DNA of 8,400 bases from an uncultured Clostridia bacterium. GTDB taxonomy: Bacteria > Bacillota > Clostridia > Christensenellales > DTU072. Where the stretch lies: assembly GCA_934296355.1 (NCBI GenBank), contig CAKRAY010000059.1, forward strand, positions 1-8,400, given 5' to 3'. Under the pieces are notes generated by a model that saw nothing but the letters and a program-made list of their open reading frames with translations, was not told the DNA's origin and did not search any database. Shown piece by piece: positions 5,873 through 8,400 of the stretch (positions are counted from its first letter, which is position 1; each line of letters begins with the position of its first letter). Both the position numbers and the translations under genes were made by a program.

Positions 5873-7471
5873 ATGAAGAAAAAGTTAACTTTGCTTCTAG
5901 CGTGCGCGCTGACGGCGATTATGGCGCTGACGCTGGCCGCGTGTAACTTTTCGGGCGGCGGCTTCGGCGGCGGCTCGACGGGCGGCAATAAGCAAAACAA
6001 CACCAACCGCGCGGAAAACAAAAGTTCGTTTGAAACCGTAAACGAGAACTATGCCAAAATCGCCGACAAAACCGTCGTTTCCGACGGAACGGTAAGAGTT
6101 ACGATGTACACTCCCGATACGTCCGACCCCTCGAACCCTGCAAAGAGCGGCTTCGGCGTAAAAGTAACGCTAAAACGCGTTTCGGAAAGGGATAAAGATT
6201 TTGCGAGAGTACGTTTCGTTCCGTACGAAACGGACGAATCTTTTACGGGCTTGCTTAACGGCATATCGCAGGCCATCGACGCTTTGATTAGCGGAAAGGG
6301 TTCTTTAATCGCGGGTATGCTCGACGGCGTGACGAAACTCTCGCCCGAAGCGAAAGCGGCTTTACCCGAATTCAAGAAAGGCATAGATTTTTGCTACGAC
6401 TTCCTTAACGAAAAAATCGATATCACGGCTGCGTACGGCAAAGAAATCGACCATAACCTTATTGCGGAATACAGACACCCCGCCGATAACGAATATAGAA
6501 GCAAATGGGTGGGAATGAAGGACGAAACTTTTGCCGCCGTGTTCGGTAGAGAGTTTGCGGAAAACGTAAAAGACGGCTTTATGGATTCCTTTACCATGGC
6601 TATGGTAAACCGAAAAGACCTTACCGGTAGCGATATACTCCCGATACAAAAGGACGACGACGGTAAAAGCCACTATGAGTTCGAGTTAAAAACAAACGGC
6701 GTTTACGAACTGTTTGTAAACGCGCTCGAGCAAGGCTTCGACGCTCTCGGGATATTGAAAGCCGCCGTACCGGAAGACTTGCGTAGCGGCTTCATGACGC
6801 TTATTAAGAACTCGGCTCGCGTTAAAACGGGCAAAATCCATTGCGCCACCGACGTCAACGAAAAACCGACCTATTATAATACCGATATTTTAGCGGAGTT
6901 CAATTTGGACGTGGCGGAACTGACGGACTTCGTGATATCCCTTCATAGCGCCGGCGTAATCGACTCGCAAAGCACCGAGATAATAAATACCGCGCTTACT
7001 TTGATTGCCAAAAGAGTTTGTTCCACGAGCGGAAAGAAGGGCGTTATAGGAATGTCGATAAAAATCGGCTTGAAAGAAGCGTTCGCGTACGAGAAAAAAG
7101 ATTACGACTTGTCCAAAATCGACAATAATCTGTTTATCCCGATAAGCGAAAGCGCGGAGGGAAGAATCTCGGCGGAGGAGAGTTTGTCAAAAGTTCTTAC
7201 CGACGCCGAAACCGCGTTCGATACGCTTTTCGAGGGCGTAAGCGACGAGGCGAAAGCGGCGATTATCAACGCCGCTAAAACAGCGATATCGGCGTACGGA
7301 ATAATAGAATTGTTTAAGATAGGCGACTTTGACGCCGAAAAGTTTATTTACCAAATCGTCAAAGACGCGGATAAAAGCGACTTGTCGGACGACGACAAAA
7401 ATATAATTAACGCGGTTTTGAACTCTTTGAAAAGCAAATACGAACCGCAAACCGACGAAGGTAAAAAATGA
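5873..7471 (+). CDS. Large lipoprotein of unknown function
   Basis: I do not recognise the mature protein. The 532-residue product starts with a clear lipoprotein signal peptide: MKKK, a hydrophobic core, then LAAC with the lipidated Cys24. A Gly-rich spacer (about 27-39, GGGFGGGSTGG) and an Asn/Lys-rich stretch follow. The N-terminal part of the mature region (about 70-125) reads as alternating beta-strands. Much of the rest looks helical and Ala-rich, with two further strand-like patches near 320-345 and 390-405. There is no transmembrane segment after the signal peptide, no catalytic motif and no repeat unit beyond the Gly-rich part. It should be anchored on the outer face of the cytoplasmic membrane. 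AGAGGA (5861-5866) gives a good ribosome binding site. It lies 28 bp after alaS, and its TGA overlaps the ATG of the ferredoxin-ASKHA gene (ATGA), which suggests translational coupling. A lipid- or ligand-binding role is possible but unsupported. Confidence 0.8.
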   Translation: MKKKLTLLLACALTAIMALTLAACNFSGGGFGGGSTGGNKQNNTNRAENKSSFETVNENYAKIADKTVVSDGTVRVTMYTPDTSDPSNPAKSGFGVKVTLKRVSERDKDFARVRFVPYETDESFTGLLNGISQAIDALISGKGSLIAGMLDGVTKLSPEAKAALPEFKKGIDFCYDFLNEKIDITAAYGKEIDHNLIAEYRHPADNEYRSKWVGMKDETFAAVFGREFAENVKDGFMDSFTMAMVNRKDLTGSDILPIQKDDDGKSHYEFELKTNGVYELFVNALEQGFDALGILKAAVPEDLRSGFMTLIKNSARVKTGKIHCATDVNEKPTYYNTDILAEFNLDVAELTDFVISLHSAGVIDSQSTEIINTALTLIAKRVCSTSGKKGVIGMSIKIGLKEAFAYEKKDYDLSKIDNNLFIPISESAEGRISAEESLSKVLTDAETAFDTLFEGVSDEAKAAIINAAKTAISAYGIIELFKIGDFDAEKFIYQIVKDADKSDLSDDDKNIINAVLNSLKSKYEPQTDEGKK

Positions 7472-8400
7472 AAATAGTTTTTAACGGAAAGATAATAGAA
7501 GCGAAAGAGGGAGACGGACTAAAAGAGATACTACAAAACGCGGGAGTGAATTTTCCTTGCGGCGGTACGGGACGATGCGGAAAATGCCGTATTACTTGCC
7601 CGGACCTTGCGCCGACGAAACTCGACGAGAGGTTTCTTACCGAGGAGCAAATAGAATCGGGAATACGCCTTGCTTGCGATAAGCGTTTGGAACGCGACTT
7701 GACGGTAAGATACGACGGAGAAACGGTATCGGTAAGAACACGCGACCTCGACGCGTGCAGAATAGCGTGTTCTATCGGTTACGATAGGATAGAAATAGGC
7801 ATTATGGACGATACGATTGCGGAAAAAGTCGTTATCGAAAACCCGCTCCTTGCTTGCGGAAGCCTTTCGGAACTTAACGAAGCGTATCTTCGCGACGGCG
7901 ATAGAATTACCAAACTTCTTCGCGCCGCGCTTGGAAAGGAGAGTATAGAACTCTTCGAAAAATACGACAAAGCGAAAGCGGAAACGTTCGCGATCGCTAC
8001 CAACGGTATTTACGCGCATATTTTGCTCGGTTTGCCGCTTGACGAAGCCGTACCCGATTATAATGCGATTGCCGACCCCGGAAAGATGAGTTTGCCCGCG
8101 GAAACGGTATACTTTTTGCCGATTATCAACGATTACTTAGGCGGCGACGTGTTAGCGGAAACGGTTAATTATCCCGACAATACGATTTTAATCGATTGCG
8201 AGGACATTTTGACGATAATCTCTATGGGCGAAGAGGATAACTGCGCGGCGGTAATGTGGGACGTGGACTACGACGACGAAGTCAGCAAAAAAGCGATTGC
8301 CGCGGCGATAAAAACGATATTGCCCGACGAAAAAACTCCGTTCGTAAGACTCTACGGCGAATATAAAGAAGAAGTTATCGAACTTTTACCTAATTTTTTA
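7468..8400 (+). CDS. [2Fe-2S] ferredoxin fused to a divergent RACo/DUF4445-like ASKHA region (3' partial)
   Basis: The frame is open for 311 codons to the window edge. Residues 1-85 form a plant-type [2Fe-2S] ferredoxin domain with Cys31, Cys37, Cys40 and Cys70 (C-x5-C-x2-C-x29-C), including PCGGTGRCGKC and the closing RLACD. The remainder aligns by eye with the ASKHA part of RACo-type activators, which reduce corrinoid proteins at the expense of ATP. ACSIGYDRIEIGIMD (100-114) stands where the first phosphate motif (VDIGTTT) belongs, ATNGIYAHILLGLPL (177-191) where VGNTTMHHLLLGL belongs, FLPIINDYLGGDVLAE (216-231) matches the LPxIxGFVGADxLA element, and LIDCEDIL (241-248) replaces LIDIGTNGE. 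The nucleotide-binding residues are thus largely changed, and the usual linker domain between ferredoxin and ASKHA seems absent. Corrinoid activation is therefore doubtful, though electron transfer by the cluster is likely. GAAGG (7457-7461) precedes the ATG, which overlaps the lipoprotein stop by 4 bp. Confidence 0.72.
   Translation, partial: MKIVFNGKIIEAKEGDGLKEILQNAGVNFPCGGTGRCGKCRITCPDLAPTKLDERFLTEEQIESGIRLACDKRLERDLTVRYDGETVSVRTRDLDACRIACSIGYDRIEIGIMDDTIAEKVVIENPLLACGSLSELNEAYLRDGDRITKLLRAALGKESIELFEKYDKAKAETFAIATNGIYAHILLGLPLDEAVPDYNAIADPGKMSLPAETVYFLPIINDYLGGDVLAETVNYPDNTILIDCEDILTIISMGEEDNCAAVMWDVDYDDEVSKKAIAAAIKTILPDEKTPFVRLYGEYKEEVIELLPNFL

Noticed and set aside
5953..5976. GGC-rich tandem repeat in the second lipoprotein gene
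   Set aside because: It encodes an ordinary Gly-rich spacer after the lipobox. The repeat is short and imperfect and needs no separate explanation.

Overview
The window looks like chromosomal DNA from a bacterium with Gram-positive-like gene expression, most likely an uncultured Firmicutes/Clostridia-type lineage. The reasons are near-consensus sigma-70/sigma-A promoters, strong purine-rich Shine-Dalgarno sites, two lipoproteins with short Lys-rich signal peptides, and a DUF6273-type domain, which is common in Firmicutes. The AlaRS is of a compact type that I associate with spirochaetes and some candidate phyla, so the taxonomic call is only moderate. Every supported gene is on the + strand, and the minus-strand open frames look like shadows. 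I see no tRNA, rRNA, CRISPR array, insertion sequence or phage gene.

Region 1 (1-1600) is a short operon. A promoter (TTGACA, 18-nt spacer, TATTAT) drives a cytoplasmic cyclophilin-type prolyl isomerase (173-679) and a NagD-like HAD phosphatase (692-1492). It ends at a strong intrinsic terminator (1543-1584).

Region 2 (1493-1774) is intergenic. Beyond the terminator it holds a long hairpin (1625-1668) whose loop is a G homopolymer, an AT-rich palindrome, and a perfect consensus promoter (TTGACA-17-TATAAT, 1713-1741).

Region 3 (1775-8400, running off the window) is a tightly packed apparent operon of five genes: a DUF6273-type lipoprotein; an archaeal-type cofactor-independent phosphoglycerate mutase (APGM) family enzyme; a compact 590-residue alanyl-tRNA synthetase; a 532-residue lipoprotein of unknown function; and, overlapping it by 4 bp, a 3'-truncated [2Fe-2S] ferredoxin fused to a divergent RACo/DUF4445-like ASKHA region. 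Gaps are 13, 22, 28 and -4 bp with no terminator between genes, so lipoproteins, central metabolism and translation are probably co-transcribed. No single pathway obviously links them.

The points most worth a second look are the AlaRS, which lacks both the beta-barrel insert and the C-Ala domain; the ferredoxin-ASKHA protein, whose nucleotide-binding motifs look eroded; and the poly-G-capped hairpin upstream of the second operon. I found no convincing new multi-gene system.
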